Source: Pachyseris speciosa (lineage: Eukaryota > Cnidaria > Anthozoa > Scleractinia > Pachyseridae). Taken from it: DNA of 64,000 nt. Below the pieces are notes generated by a model, which was given only the letters and a program-made list of their open reading frames with translations, did no database searches and was not told the origin of the DNA. The first letter of the stretch is position 1, and the number at the start of each line of letters is the position of its first letter. The position numbers were made by a program, and so were the translations under genes. Positions 1 to 11,900 of this stretch are shown here, in pieces. The stretch covers positions 1,214,501 to 1,278,500 of the forward strand of contig JAEMWC010000120.1 in assembly GCA_016490735.1 (NCBI GenBank), written 5' to 3'.

Positions 1-324
1 TGTGTTTAAGCTGTTTAAGCTATGGAAAATGCCTGGACGCTTTAAAAGGTCAACACGACAACAATTGGAATTGATATTTATTGTCAAATATTAATAAACA
101 AGGTAGTGCCGTTTAAGTAGGTTTCAATGTTACTTTTAAACTAAAACGATGTGGGTTATAATTATACGGTATTATGCAATGGCCGGTGTAATCCTCGCCT
201 TTTGATTGGTTTAGGAGTTTGCGATTGAAGTACAGACGCACAAATGACGCGAAGAAAAAAATGTTAAAAACAACAAGAACAACAAGAACAAAACAAAACA
301 AACAATGTATAATATAAATAGATT
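1..324. other. Left-edge spacer, no gene seen
   Basis: AT-rich sequence with no splice-bounded coding segment or recognisable protein. A short minus-strand open frame (113-328) is hydrophobic low-complexity and resembles no family I know. Confidence 0.4.
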
Positions 325-705
325 CCACTGTCAGTACGTGCGTTCACTGATAACGCATGGGGAAGGCGTTGAAACGTGGTAAGAACATCAGTCCAGTAAT
401 ATCCTGCAGCTCGTAGCATAGCTCATTGTTCTTACCAAGTTTGGACGTCATCAGTGCGTGCCGTTCTATGATGACGCACGGGGACGTGAAAACGTGGAAA
501 GAACATCAGTCACGCCACTCACCTCAACTCGTAGCGTACTTCTTTGTTCGTACCTCGTTTTGACGTCGTCAGTGTGTGACGGTTCTCTGATAACGCACAT
601 GGGACGTTGAAACATGGTAAGAACATCAGTTGCGCTACTCGCCTGCTTATGTCTTTGTTCTTACCACGTTCTGACGTCATCTGTGTGATACCGCAGTACA
701 CACGC
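325..705. repeat. About 118-bp tandem repeat, three copies
   Basis: Three diverged units start near 331, 447 and 567, with a partial fourth near 676. Each has a GTCAGTG-like start, a TGATAACGCA-type box, a GTGGTAAGAACATCAGT-type box and a TTTGTTCTTACCA-type box. The GTAAGAAC and GTTCTTAC boxes inside a unit are complementary, so each unit could fold back. No coding capacity is visible. It may be part of a repeat-rich transposon, but I see no termini. Confidence 0.65.
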
Positions 706-2266
706 ACTGGTTATTTAAAATGAAAACAAACAAAAGATGGCTCCGGATGAAAGCGTAAAGAACTGATTGCGGTCATTATATTTTCCGTTTTAGAGATTCC
801 CCGTTTAAGGTGGGGGTACACGTGAATTTGACTGAAGTGAAACTTTTAAAAGTAGTTTAAAGAAGGGATTGAAATGTAAAAATAAAAAGTATTTTGAAAC
901 ACCACCAGACAGTTGACACCCCACAAGGGCACTGCAGGTTGCTGGGGAACTGCTTTGGTGTTCATTTACTGATTTCTAACTTCAAATTCCACTTTTAAAC
1001 CTTCATTGAATTTCAATATTTCCTATTTCTCTAGATTAACTAATCCTTTGAGAAAATATTATTTCTTTCCAAATATACCCAAAACTCACCAAAAAATTTA
1101 CAATATATCCCACAATATAGCTTCATGAAATGAGCATAGGGATTTTTTGATTGCTTGAAATAACGCGAACGAGTTATTAACGTTAAATCCATGTTTAGCG
1201 ACGAAAAGAAAAACGGTGCTCAGGTATACCCCGCCTTAAGAGATTCCTCGTTTTAGAGCCACCCTGTTTTAGAGATTCGCCATTTTAGAGATTCCTCGTT
1301 CCTCGTTTTAAATAGAGATCTCCCGTTTAAGGGATTCCACATTCTTAACATTCCCGCTTTAAGGGATTCCCTATTTTCAGTTAGAGATTCTCCATTCAGA
1401 GATAGCAGTCCCACGGCTTTCCGGACCGCCTTACCTCAACCAGTCCGGCCCCGATCAGGCCACCATACGATGCTATTTTCTATTGGATTGCGCCAGCTCG
1501 GCCGGACTGATCATACGATAAAACGACAAATTTCATCTGTTTCCTTGGAACAAACTATCGCAACCTCGTTCCCAGGAACTCTCGTTTTCCCGTCCCTTTG
1601 CTGCCTTTAAGGTTACCGTATACCTTCAGGGGTGTCTCTAATCTAGGAGTTGTAGCGTCTCCCGATAACAGCCCAGACGCCATAAACCCCCTATCAAATT
1701 AAAGCTAATTAAACTAGCTATTCGAACATTTCATTTATTTTGTAAGAAATTGAATTTAGGGGAATTTGATATTTTTCTGAAAGCCTGGAACCCAGAAGCT
1801 AAAAAAAACCCGGAGGGGGGGGGGGGGGATCCTAGATTCGATTGCGTTCGCAAGTTACAGAGCATTTTCAAATTCGCTGGAGAAAATACCGACCGACCGC
1901 ACGGAAATGGCTCTCACCAAAAATACGGTTTGGAATTATCTAATTCCCCAGCACGTTTTTGTTGAAGATAAGTTAATCTAGCGGCTGTCCAAATTTGATC
2001 AAAATCGAACAAATCGCCGTTGAGTTGTAACTCTCGAAAGCATCTTTTTTGCATCCAATATTTCCCGCGCAATTCGCGCCGGTTGGCTGCATTCGCATTA
2101 ATATAATGTCAACGCTTACATCCGGTGCAAATAGGTTTTTTCTCAATTTCTCGGCGACTATTCACTCGTTTTGAATAATGTTTGAAAGATCACAATAAAA
2201 AGTTCATTTTTATGGAGAATACTAAAAATCGAAAATTTTATACCCAGAACGTACACGTTAACGTTT
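706..2266. other. Non-coding spacer with short TTTTAGAGATTCC-type repeats
   Basis: No gene is supported. From about 1231 to 1400 the motif TTTTAGAGATTCC and its variant TTTAAGGGATTCC recur about seven times, with an isolated copy near 788. The region also has a G-run near 1817-1828. The open frame at 1750-1965 is low complexity around this G-run and is not believed. Confidence 0.45.
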
Positions 2267-2587
2267 AGCCTCCTTGGCAGACGTCTTTGGGCTCGTCATG
2301 CGTTCCTTGCCCACGAACGTCTGCTGAACTGAACTGCCACTTCCGTTCGTCGGCGGTTAGCCTTTGTTTTGAAGAAACCAATAACAAGCTGCATAAGAAT
2401 GGAAATCGAAACCCGATTCACGTGCATCGTCTGTGAAAATAATCCAGGGGTCGAAGTCCTACTTTCCATAACTTGGAAAACGGACTATGATCGGCTAACC
2501 GCCGCGAACGGAAGTGGTAGTTCAGTTCAGCAGACGTTCGTGGGCAAGGAACGCGTGACGAGCCCAAAGACGTCTGCGAAGGAGGCT
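2267..2587. mobile_element. TIR MITE, family A copy 1
   Basis: A 321-bp element with inverted termini of about 95 bp. The left end reads AGCCTCCTTGGCAGACGTCT and the right end is close to its complement, ending CTGCGAAGGAGGCT. The inner arm boundaries GGCGGTTAGCC and GGCTAACCGCC also pair. A second, nearly identical copy lies at 35812-36129. Open frames inside are by-products of the repeat. There is no transposase, so it is non-autonomous. Two copies with the same boundaries support mobility. No clean target duplication was seen. Confidence 0.85.
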
Positions 2588-2718
2588 AGGTAACGTTAAG
2601 ATTAAGATCGTGTTTATGTTTCCCATAGTGCACGGCGGTAATCGGAATGAACTCGTATTGCTATATGCGCCTCTATTTCCACTAGGGTTGACAGAAGTAA
2701 CTTTCAAACGAAACGTTA

Positions 2719-3007
2719 GGGGAGCAGAGTTGGTGCAGTGGCGAGAGCGCTCGCCTTCCACCAATGTGGCCCAGGTTCGATTCCCGGACTCGGCGTCATA
2801 AGTGGGCTGAGTTTGTTGGTTCTCTACTCTGCTCCGAGAGGTTTTTCACCGGGTACTCCGGTTTTCCCCTCTCCCCAAAAAACAACATTTGATTTGATTT
2901 ATTTAGAGTTGATTTGATTTAGTCTCCCCAATTAGTCGAGCATCTGTGCTCGGCTAAATACATTTGAGACTTAAATAAAGTGATTATTATTATATTATTA
3001 TTATTCA
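2719..3007 (+). mobile_element. tRNA-derived SINE with (ATT)n tail
   Basis: The head has a polymerase III box-B match, GGTTCGATTCCCGG (about 2774-2787), and a tRNA-like 5' part beginning GGAGCAGAGTTGGTGCAGTG. A conserved body follows (TGGGCTGAGTTTGTTGGTTC, CTCTGCTCCGAGAGG), then a GATTTGATTT-rich stretch and an AAATAAAGTG(ATTATT)n tail. A 3'-truncated copy of the same family is at 41995-42180. Head, body and simple-repeat tail are the normal SINE layout. Confidence 0.8.
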
Positions 3008-3388
3008 ATACGATCGTTATAATACGAGACTCCAAACAAGAACAGGACAGGAACATAACCAAAATATTAATAGTTTTTTTAATCAGTTTTAAAAATACTC
3101 TGCTGTATTTTATAACATACTTGGCCAATCCTGTTGTCAAAAAATGATTTAATGTATAAAATAAATATTCCCTCGGAAAATGAATGTAAGTGTAAATTTC
3201 TTACAAAAAGTATGTTGACGAAAACTCAAGTTCACGTAATAAATCGTTTCGAAATAGTTTCCTTCTCTAAAACAGCTACATATGGTTTAAGCAGAAGCCC
3301 ACTACAATTACCTAATTACCAGAAGCGAGCAATGTCCATAAATTCGTTCAACAGCGTTTTTACAACAATCAAGAGCTTATATTCGGAG

Positions 3389-3463
3389 AATTCGGAGATA
3401 CTAGCACGTCTGGTACTATTCATAAATCTGAATGGAAATAAAGTTTATGAATGTATGTACAAG
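3389..3463 (+). mobile_element. 3' tail of a truncated non-LTR element
   Basis: The segment from TTCGGAGATACTAGCAC to AATAAAGTTTATGAATGTATG closely matches 19304-19402, which ends in the same AATAAAGTTTATG followed by (TATG/TACG)n. A shared 3' end with a short tandem tail is typical of a 5'-truncated LINE copy. No RT sequence is attached here. Confidence 0.6.
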
Positions 3464-5221
3464 TAGGTTTATTTTTAGATAAGCCTTTCCCGCAAAAATA
3501 ACTGTTCCGGTTACGTCCACTACTACTTCCCGTGTAAATACTGGAATTATCGCCTGAAATGCTTTCAGAACAATCCGATGAAGATTCGCATTTGTCCACC
3601 ATGTTATTTCCCACGTGGACAAGTTGTCGTGGTTGCCGTAGTTACTTATTAGCAGCCTATTCATTACGCAATCGCTTTTGATTGGCTATCCAAAGCCAAT
3701 CTGCGAGAAAGGTTAATGTAAAAACAGACCTTCTTGTTAAAACGCGGTTTCACAAACGCAGTATGGAAATGTACGTTTCGGATAAAGAGCTCCTGGTCTA
3801 AGAATGACATCGACTGAGGAAAGCAGCATTGCCAAAGCCGCCTTTGCATTTCTGTTTAGAGCAGATGTAATGTGGAGTGGTACTTCATCACTTTACGCAT
3901 ACAGGGTACGTTGAAGAATTCACGCTCGCACACCTTCTCTTGCCCGAGCTACAATCCAATGTTTCTTATATTTGCTTCTAAAACGACGCACGGGAAATAA
4001 TTGCCATATTCAGCAAATCCTGAAGTGAACGCGCGAATATTTTTCACGACGGATCACGGAATTTTTACGTGAATCTATAAATACTTTCAAAGATCATGAA
4101 TACGACCGAGAATTCATGTATACAACTTTTGTCGGTGTTTAGAGCCGAAGTAACACACCAAAAGGACCAAGACTTGAATTTAAATGCACTGATTCAGCAA
4201 AACAGTCAAAATAATTAAAATAAGTATTTTGCTTTAAGACTGTTTTGCCTATTTACCGCCAGTTTACTTCCGCTAGTGTTTCATGATGATTTACAAACAA
4301 TGTAACGTGCTCAGTAGGAACATCGCAAAAATCCCAATTTCACCGGCGAGGCTGCGCACCACAGGACCAACTTCATGGGGCTATTGTCACGTGATTACTT
4401 CCACTTGTGTTTGTTGATTGGACAGGTCCATTGATGGACCATTCTCCGCAGGTCTGCCCCGAGCACTTCCGGCAATACTGGACACAACACTAGCTGTTTC
4501 AAGGTCCTTAGATTCCTGTAAGGATGGAAAACTAGTGAATGGTACATCTTAGCCTGCTTAGCTGGTGGTTTTGTTGAGGAGCGCGCAAGCAAGCGGCGAA
4601 GCCACGAGGAGGGACCTTTTCGAGTAGTACGTACGCCAGCGTACGGACCGTTTTGATTGGATCAGATGCTATGTACGTCAATCAAATGTTTTGTTAATCT
4701 CCAGGGGAGAACTCCAAGGGACTTTATGTCAGGGCATCTATTTGTGTTTATTTTTTAACGTGAGAAGGAAAGCAAATTGGCAGAGGAAGCATTAGCTAGA
4801 GTTTCATCGAGCCTTAATATTCGACGAGATGACAGAGAAATTGTTCTGAGAGGTGATGACCATTTTTCCCACGGGCTTTCGTAAGAGCATGATTTTCACA
4901 GTATATGCGCTCGCTAAAGGATTTTTCTCAACTAGAACGAAATGTTGTTCCTGAACGCCAGCTACGCAAGGTAGGTACATCTTTCCTCCGTTTCGAGTGC
5001 TACGTAAGATCAGTGAAACTTCTCAGCGAAACGTGTCATCTCAGGTAACGATTTCATCACGAAATTTAACGTGGTGAAATGATAAATTTGTTAACAGGTA
5101 TGCGAAATGATAAAATGGAGAATACATGACACTTCCAAATTCACATTAAAGCTCGACTGAGTTTCTGCCACTATATGACGTTCTTTTCTCCCCCAAAAAA
5201 CTACGCTATACAATGCTTCCG
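3464..5221. other. Spacer left of the G-rich minisatellite, no supported gene
   Basis: The missing last exon or exons of the RGS22-like gene (minus strand) should lie here or beyond the left edge, but I could not find one. Two plus-strand segments (about 4772-4850 and 4903-4971) look exon-like with splice sites but do not join in phase. They are listed under rejected items. Confidence 0.4.
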
Positions 5222-5728
5222 AGCTGCAGGAAAAGGAGAAAGTGGGAGGGGAGGGGGTGGGGTGGGCTGCTGTAGGGGAAGGAGAAAGTGGGAGGGGAGG
5301 GGTGGGGCGGGCTGCTGTAGGGGAAGGAGAAAGTGGAGGGGAGGGAGTGGGGTGGGCTGCTGTAGGGGAAGGAGAAAGTGGGAGGGGAGGGGTGGGGTGG
5401 GCTGCTGTAGGGGAAGGAGAAAGTAGGAGTGGAGGGAGTGGGGTGGGCTGCTGTAGGGGAAGGAGAAAGTGGGAGGGGAGGGAGTGGGGTGGGCTGCTGT
5501 AGGGGAAGGAGAAAGTGGGAGGGGAGGGAGTGGGGTGGGCTGCTGTAGGGGAAGGAGAAAGTAGGAGTGGAGGGAGTGGGGTGGGCTGCTGTAGGGGAAG
5601 GAGAAAGTGGGAGGGGAGGGGGTGGGGTGGGCTGCTGTAGGGGAAGGAGAAAGTAGGAGTGGAGGGAGTGGGGTGGGCTGCTGTAGGGGAAGGAGAAAGT
5701 GGGAGGGGAGGGGGTGGGGTAGGCTACT
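5222..5728. repeat. G-rich 45-bp minisatellite, about 11 units
   Basis: Tandem units of about 45-47 bp, each containing GCTGCTGTAGGGGAAGGAG followed by AAAGTGGGAGGGGAGGG and a variable GTGGGGTGG ending. Units differ by a few bases (AAGTGGAGGG, AAGTAGGAGT). The plus strand has repeated runs of three or more G, so quadruplex formation is possible. It lies just past the last RGS22 exon found, inside the following intron or the 3' flank. Long open frames over it on both strands are repeat artefacts. Confidence 0.9.
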
Positions 5729-5829
5729 CACGAGCAACCGACCCTCCGAAGTTCCAATCGGACGTTAATCGTGATAATAACTTACAGCTGTCCTTCACTG
5801 CACATAAGAGTCGACTGTCATTTGCTTAC

Positions 5830-5987
5830 CTTCCACTTCATCCCGTCTGACACAGAAAAGCTCATCTCACTCTTGGACTGACCATGCGCTGTAGGGAGCA
5901 CGTGAGGTAATATGATCGTCTTTGTGACCGCGGGATATTTGAGAAATTCCGCGTAACGCTTTTGAAGGAGTCTCTCTTGTTTTGTGG
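5830..5987 (-). CDS. RGS22: RGS22-like exon 24 (last found)
   Basis: 158 nt between TTCTTTAACAG and GTAAGC. It encodes PTKQERLLQKRYAEFLKYPA, then VTKTIILPHVLPTAHGQSK and a Ser-rich end (FSVSDGMKWK). It ends in phase 0 with a good donor, so at least one further exon is expected. RGS22 normally continues with a Y-S-K-Y-I-E-A-L-E-type helix. Confidence 0.87.
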
Positions 5988-8900
5988 CTGTTAAAGAAAA
6001 AAAGATCATATATTTTACATGCTGCTGCTAAAAGTGCTAAAAAATCTCAGCTCAGTGACTTGGCTCACGATGAAAACAAACAGCGCAGCAAAGGTGCACC
6101 GCTCAAATTTATGGTAGCCACTTGAGAGGTAACACGTCACGGCGGTGTCTACCATTGCTGTATATTGAATGTTCAAACAAGCAACCGTGGATAATCCTGC
6201 TGGTATACGTATCAGGCGATATTCCGCGCGATTTCGGAAGATCAGTATTAAATATTTGCTGCGCGTTTCTAAAGCTCTTTTGAATTCGTATTGCCAATTA
6301 ATTCTCTCTGAACAAAGAATGTGTGATTATTCCCAAATATCTTTTCAGACCAATAGCCCTTAATAAGATTTGCTTATGGTACATACGCAGCATGAAAATT
6401 CAGATTTACGGAAAAATAAAGTTTGCTGAAATCTGCTTAAAGTTGGTTTACAAACTTTATACCAGCTTTACTGATCCGTAAAGCTGTACAGAGGCAGATT
6501 TACGCGACCATTGCGTAAAGTCAGCATAAAGTTTATTAACGAACTTGACGTCGACTTAACTGCATCCGTGAAGGCGTATAAAGGTGGATTTACGCGACCA
6601 TTGCGTAAAGGCAGCGCAAAGTTAGCGTAAAGTTACTAAAACTTTACGTTAGCTTTACAATGTTCATAAGGGTGTATAAATTCCAATTTACGAGACCGTT
6701 CAGTAAAGGCAGCATAAGCTCGGGCGAGCAGATTACCCAGGGTGTAAAGTTTGAATAAAATTAACTTTTGTCTCAATTTTAAGCTGTTAATCTTGTGTTA
6801 ATAAAGGCTGAGAATGCTTGGGGATCAAACAAGCCAATTTAACGTCGTTTGAGAAGTGTAATTTTGCTTTTACACCAACTTTACGCCAAACAAACTGAAA
6901 ATAAAGCGGTCCCCTCGTTCTTGCTTTAGGTCAATCAAAAGTGCACTAAACTTCCATTCAAACCAACTTTACGCTCAATTAAAGGCGGTTTTCATCCTTC
7001 TTTATACGCAGCGAAAAGGAAGCGTAAATCTGGAATTTAAACCTACTTTACGAAAATCTTAAATCAAGCGTTAAATTGTTTTCTTACACTAGCTTTACGC
7101 AGAGGTGTAAAGTTAGTGTAAAGATGAGACTTACTAACCGTGAATACAGCTTATAGCCGGTTAAAGTACAAATTTACAAGGGCTTTATTCTGACTTTATG
7201 ATGACTTAAATCTCTATTTTCATGCTGTGCATAGACATAGAAAAATCCCTCTTTTAGTAGGCAACATCCTTACAAACCAAGGCGATAGATGCACCTTGCA
7301 CGACAATACACAGAACCAAAGGGAACTCTCATAGGACTGATCATGATCATGCATGGGTCAAAACCACTTACGTTAAAAAGAAACTAAGCGATATACGTCC
7401 AAGGAGCTTTACCAGGCGTTCAGATACTAGGGTAAGCGAAACCTGGTCTGCGAACGTAGAACGTAGAATATTGCAAGCGAAAAAAAACAAAAACAAAAAC
7501 AAATCCCTATCCCTGTTACTGGATTGGTTTGTACGCCGGTTTTCGCTACCTCTTTCCACTCCCCCCCCCCCCCCCCGTAATACCCCCACTAGTCCCCCTC
7601 CCCCGAAATATCTAAACGGCTGCAGCAGGCTACCTCAAAGTCACCACATGTGTGGCACTCTAGACTGTTTTGTTTTTTACTACAATTACAGAATGAATAA
7701 AACTACTCTTACACTTTCAATTAAAGAATTAACTACATTACAATACGAGACAAATTACAAGAAAGATAAAATCATGACCATTTACTGTGAGCAGCTTCAA
7801 ATAGTATTGTTGAAATATGTGAATTAATTTTCCCCTTTCTTTAAATGTTGCGAAAGTTTGTTGTTCTCCGGCTCGCAAAAAAAGCTAAATGTTATATTTA
7901 AGAATTAGATTATGAGCTCGAGATTTCTATCTCGCATAGAAATCGAGAGCGAACAATCTAATTGTTTTAGTACAAATTTACTAGTCGTTCAAAACTAAAC
8001 AAGTAAATTGTCCAAATTCTCTTCACAGACACTTTGAAAACGCGAAGAAGCGGGCGCCATTTTGTTAACAACCGCTACTCACTGTCTACAACAGAATAGA
8101 TAGCGAGTAGCTTAGCCAATCAGAGGACGGCATTCGTGATAGAACGCTAGTAGATTTATACTAAACACCTTTAGTTGTAGCGATAAAACCTGAGAGATAA
8201 GATTGGGTTCGACTGTCGTTGAAAACATAGGTACTTACGTGGTAATTTGACCTTGCTTTCGTCTGCAGGTTGGGTGTACTGTTTACAAAACCCAGCCCAG
8301 TAGGGCAACATTTCTTTAAACAGAATACTTTGCGCGTCATCAAACAGCCCCGGGTCCTTCTGCTCTCTGGGGATCTTTTTTCCTGATGAAAACACTTGCG
8401 CTTTGTGTATGATTCTAGAGGCAAGCTCTGGTCCGATGTCAATCTAAAAATAGTAAATAAAATAAGACTAACTAAAGCGGTCTATTGGTTAATTATTCAC
8501 GGCAGCCATTTTACTACACGCCCAAGATCTCGCAAAGACTTCAGTCCTCTCAAATTTCTCCATTCGCTTCTGCGTACTTTCCAGGATTTGGGGTTGCTCG
8601 AATGCTTCGGTTAACGCTTTCGAATAGCACAGAAAGAAATCTACCTCTAAAAGATCATTAGAATCTACCTTGGCTGTTAACGAATTTTCTGTTCAAGCCG
8701 CATCCACAAAAGCACATTTGCGGCATTTTTTCTGTGACAACTTTTCTGTGACAATTTTTATTTCCTCGTCTACATGAGAAAATTTGCCCCAATTTTATGT
8801 GACAAATTCAGTTTTTCAGCAAATGAATTTGTTACCTTGCCAAATTAAAAACAGCACATTAAGGAAAGAAAGATCTATGAAGTTTCATCGAAACTATTTA

Positions 8901-11900
8901 AATAATAAAGGGGATACCTAAATGTTAATTAAGAAGTTATTTGTTTATAAAGGGAATGGGTGTTTGTGTTCAGGCTTAAACCTGTTAACGCTCTTAACCA
9001 ATCATTGACTGAACTGTGGCGAGTGCAAAACACCAACTTGAGGGAGGGGAGGGTTAAGCAAATCCAATCCTTTCCAGAAAGACCCTTTGAAGCTGTTCCA
9101 GAAAGAAAAAAGCATCCACATCCACGAATACATTTTGTAATATATGGAACTTGTGAAAGAGAATTCATAGTCTTTTTTATTTTATTTTTCAGGTTAACCA
9201 GGGAAAGAGAAAAAACCTACTGCGCCCAGCCCGATACCGTTAAAAAAAAGTAAAAATAAATAAAATATTCTGTTAGTGATCTGGCTTTGACAGGTTCTTA
9301 TCAAATGAACACGGGGAGGGGGACTGGGAGCGAGAAAATGGGAGCAAAAGTAGGGAGAGGCTTCTAATCAAATGGCAAACGGCAGTCGACTTCGCGCGTT
9401 GCAGCTACTCGACTTGGAGGCGAATACATCAACAATTTCAATATGTTTTGTCGAGCAACTATTCGGTGAAATCACCTGCAAAAACGCTGTCTTCATACTG
9501 GTCACGCTCAGGCTTTTAGCAGGTATAAACAATACTAGATCAACGCTTGATCAAAGAGATCTTCACCCGATTCCGTACACAAATTTAGGTCAGTGCGAGC
9601 GCCAACCGAACGGTGAGTTCAACTGCCCAGACATTCGCCACAAGGGAACAACACTGCTTCGACAGGCTCAACTTGTGCTCACCAGGATCCTAAGAATCTT
9701 TGATCTCATTGCTAAGAAACATGGTATAAGATACTGGTTGTACAGAGGCACTTTGATGGGCGCCGTGAGACACAATGGTTGTTCCTTTCGACACTGATGT
9801 AGACATCTGTATTCCGAAAGCAGACTTTGAGAAGTTCGTCAAATACGGCGTGAAAGAACTTCCTGGTGATATTTTTTTTTTCAAACGGAAGAGACAGACA
9901 TTCACTGGAAAGTTCCATTTTGGTAGTGGTATGCTAGGAAAATTCCGAGACACTCGAAGCTGCTACAAATACTGCATGAAAACCAACTGCAAACATAACG
10001 ATGGCTTGCAAGGATGGTTTGATGTTGGACTTCTTTGTCGTGGAAACTGACTCTGATGGAAATTTCATCGAGTTGTTCACTTCGTTAAACTGGTTTCTAA
10101 GGAGATGTGTTTACGATCCAATTTTTCGAAACCAGAGCGAGATTTTCCCACTGACGGAAGTGAATTTCGATGGTTTTTACCTGCCAGCTCCGCGAGAATG
10201 GAAGGAAGTTTTGAAGTCGCTTTATGGAGATTTCATGACATGAGTTAAGTTTACCTCTATAAAATGCTCAAAATAATAATAGTAATAATAGGAAGTTCCT
10301 TGGTTGTCTGCTTTACTTATATTTTCCGTACAAAAAGGCTTGAAACCAGCTGTCAGCTGGCGTGGTTAGACAGAGTCCTGACTTCGCATTCACGGTTGGC
10401 CAGTGCAACGAACATCAGAGTTCTGGTAGTAGTGTCGTGACTCTAGTCGTTGAAGGGGTGGACTTAGCTGACGTGTTGATAGACTCTGGAGCTACCTGCA
10501 ATCTAATGGGACAACAAACGTGGGAATGGTTAAAGGACAATGGAAGTTAGTGTGAGTCCCGAAAATCGGTTAAAGAGGTGTTTGCCTATGGAAGTTCGGA
10601 TTCACTGCCGACTCTTGGAACATTCTCAGCGACTGTTGCATCGCCAAGCAGCAATGCTACTTGCCAAGCCGATTTTGTAGTCATCAAGGGTGAAGGGCGA
10701 GCTCTGCTAGGGCGGGAAACCGCTGAATTACTCAGTTTATTACCCGTTGGTCCTTTGCATGCGAACAGTGTTGTTAGCGACTGCTCTGAGGGTGACATTC
10801 GGAGGCAATACCAAGATTTCTTTACAGGAATCGGTCTTCTCAAAGTTACGAGCTCAAGCTTCATGCAGATGAGTCCGTCAAACCTGTTGCACAGCCAGTA
10901 CGCAGGATACCCTTTGGGCTACGTGCAAAGGTGGTGGACGAGAAGCTGGACGAGCTGTTGGAGGCAGATATCATTGAAGAGGTACCGGAAGGTCCGTCGG
11001 GCTGGATGGTTGTTCCAAAGCCTGATGGTCACGAATTTGCGTGGATATGCGGCGCGCCAATGAAGCGATCATAAGGGAGAGACACCCCATTCCAACGGTT
11101 GAAGAACTCTTACACGATTTAAACGGTAGCACAGTTTTTAGCAAGCTTGATTTAAAGTGGGGGTTCCACCAAATCCTTCTCAGCGAGGATAGTCGACACA
11201 TCAGGACGTTTGTAACGCATCGTGGTTTGTATCGTTACAAGAGGCTGTTGTTTGGCGTGACATCTGCTCCGGAAAAGTACCAGCCGATAGTTAGGGACGT
11301 GTTGAGGGGTTGTGATGGTGTCGCAAACATCGCTGACGATCTGATCATTCATGGAAACGGCGTGGAAGAACACGTCAAGAGGCTCTAAGCAGTTCTGGAC
11401 AGGTTGAGGGACGTTGGGCTGACGCTTAATGGTAACAAGTGCGAGTTCCGCTTGTCAAAACTGACGTTCTTCGGGTATTAACTGACCAGTGATGATATCA
11501 ACCCAAGCGAGGATAAGATTGCTGCAATTCGAGACGCGAGGCCTCCAAAGGATGTCAGCGAGGTCAGATCCTTTATGGACCTAGTTCAGTCCTCTGCAAA
11601 ATTTTTGCCAGATTTAGCGTCGGTGGCCAAACCAATACAAGACCTAACGAGAAAGGGGACCCGGTTCGTTTGGGGGAGCAGAACAGCAGTCTGCTTTCGA
11701 GGCGCTGAAACGTCTGATCACAAAAGCGGAAACGCTGGCGTACGACAAGGTCGGTTGTAGGACGCGAATTGTCGCAGAGGCATCACCAGTTGGTCTTGGT
11801 GCAGTTCTCACGCAGTTGCAGTGGGATGTTTGGAGAGTTATCGCGTACGCATCGAGAAGCTTCGTCGAGAAACGGTATAGCCAGACTGAGAAGGGAGCAT

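Noticed and set aside
3420..3849. Last RGS22 exon among minus-strand frames at 3.4-3.8 kb
   Set aside because: None starts in phase 0 after a good acceptor with the Y-S-K-Y-type helix expected at the RGS22 C-terminus.
4772..4971. Two plus-strand exon-like segments (REKESKLAEEALARVSSS; YMRSLKDFSQLERNVVPERQ) with splice-like edges
   Set aside because: The donor of the first and acceptor of the second give incompatible phases, with a stop after joining, and no family is recognised.
5201..5737. 178-residue Pro/Leu/Ser-rich protein on the minus strand
   Set aside because: It is the translation of the 45-bp minisatellite. The opposite strand is open too, as expected for a repeat with a period divisible by 3.
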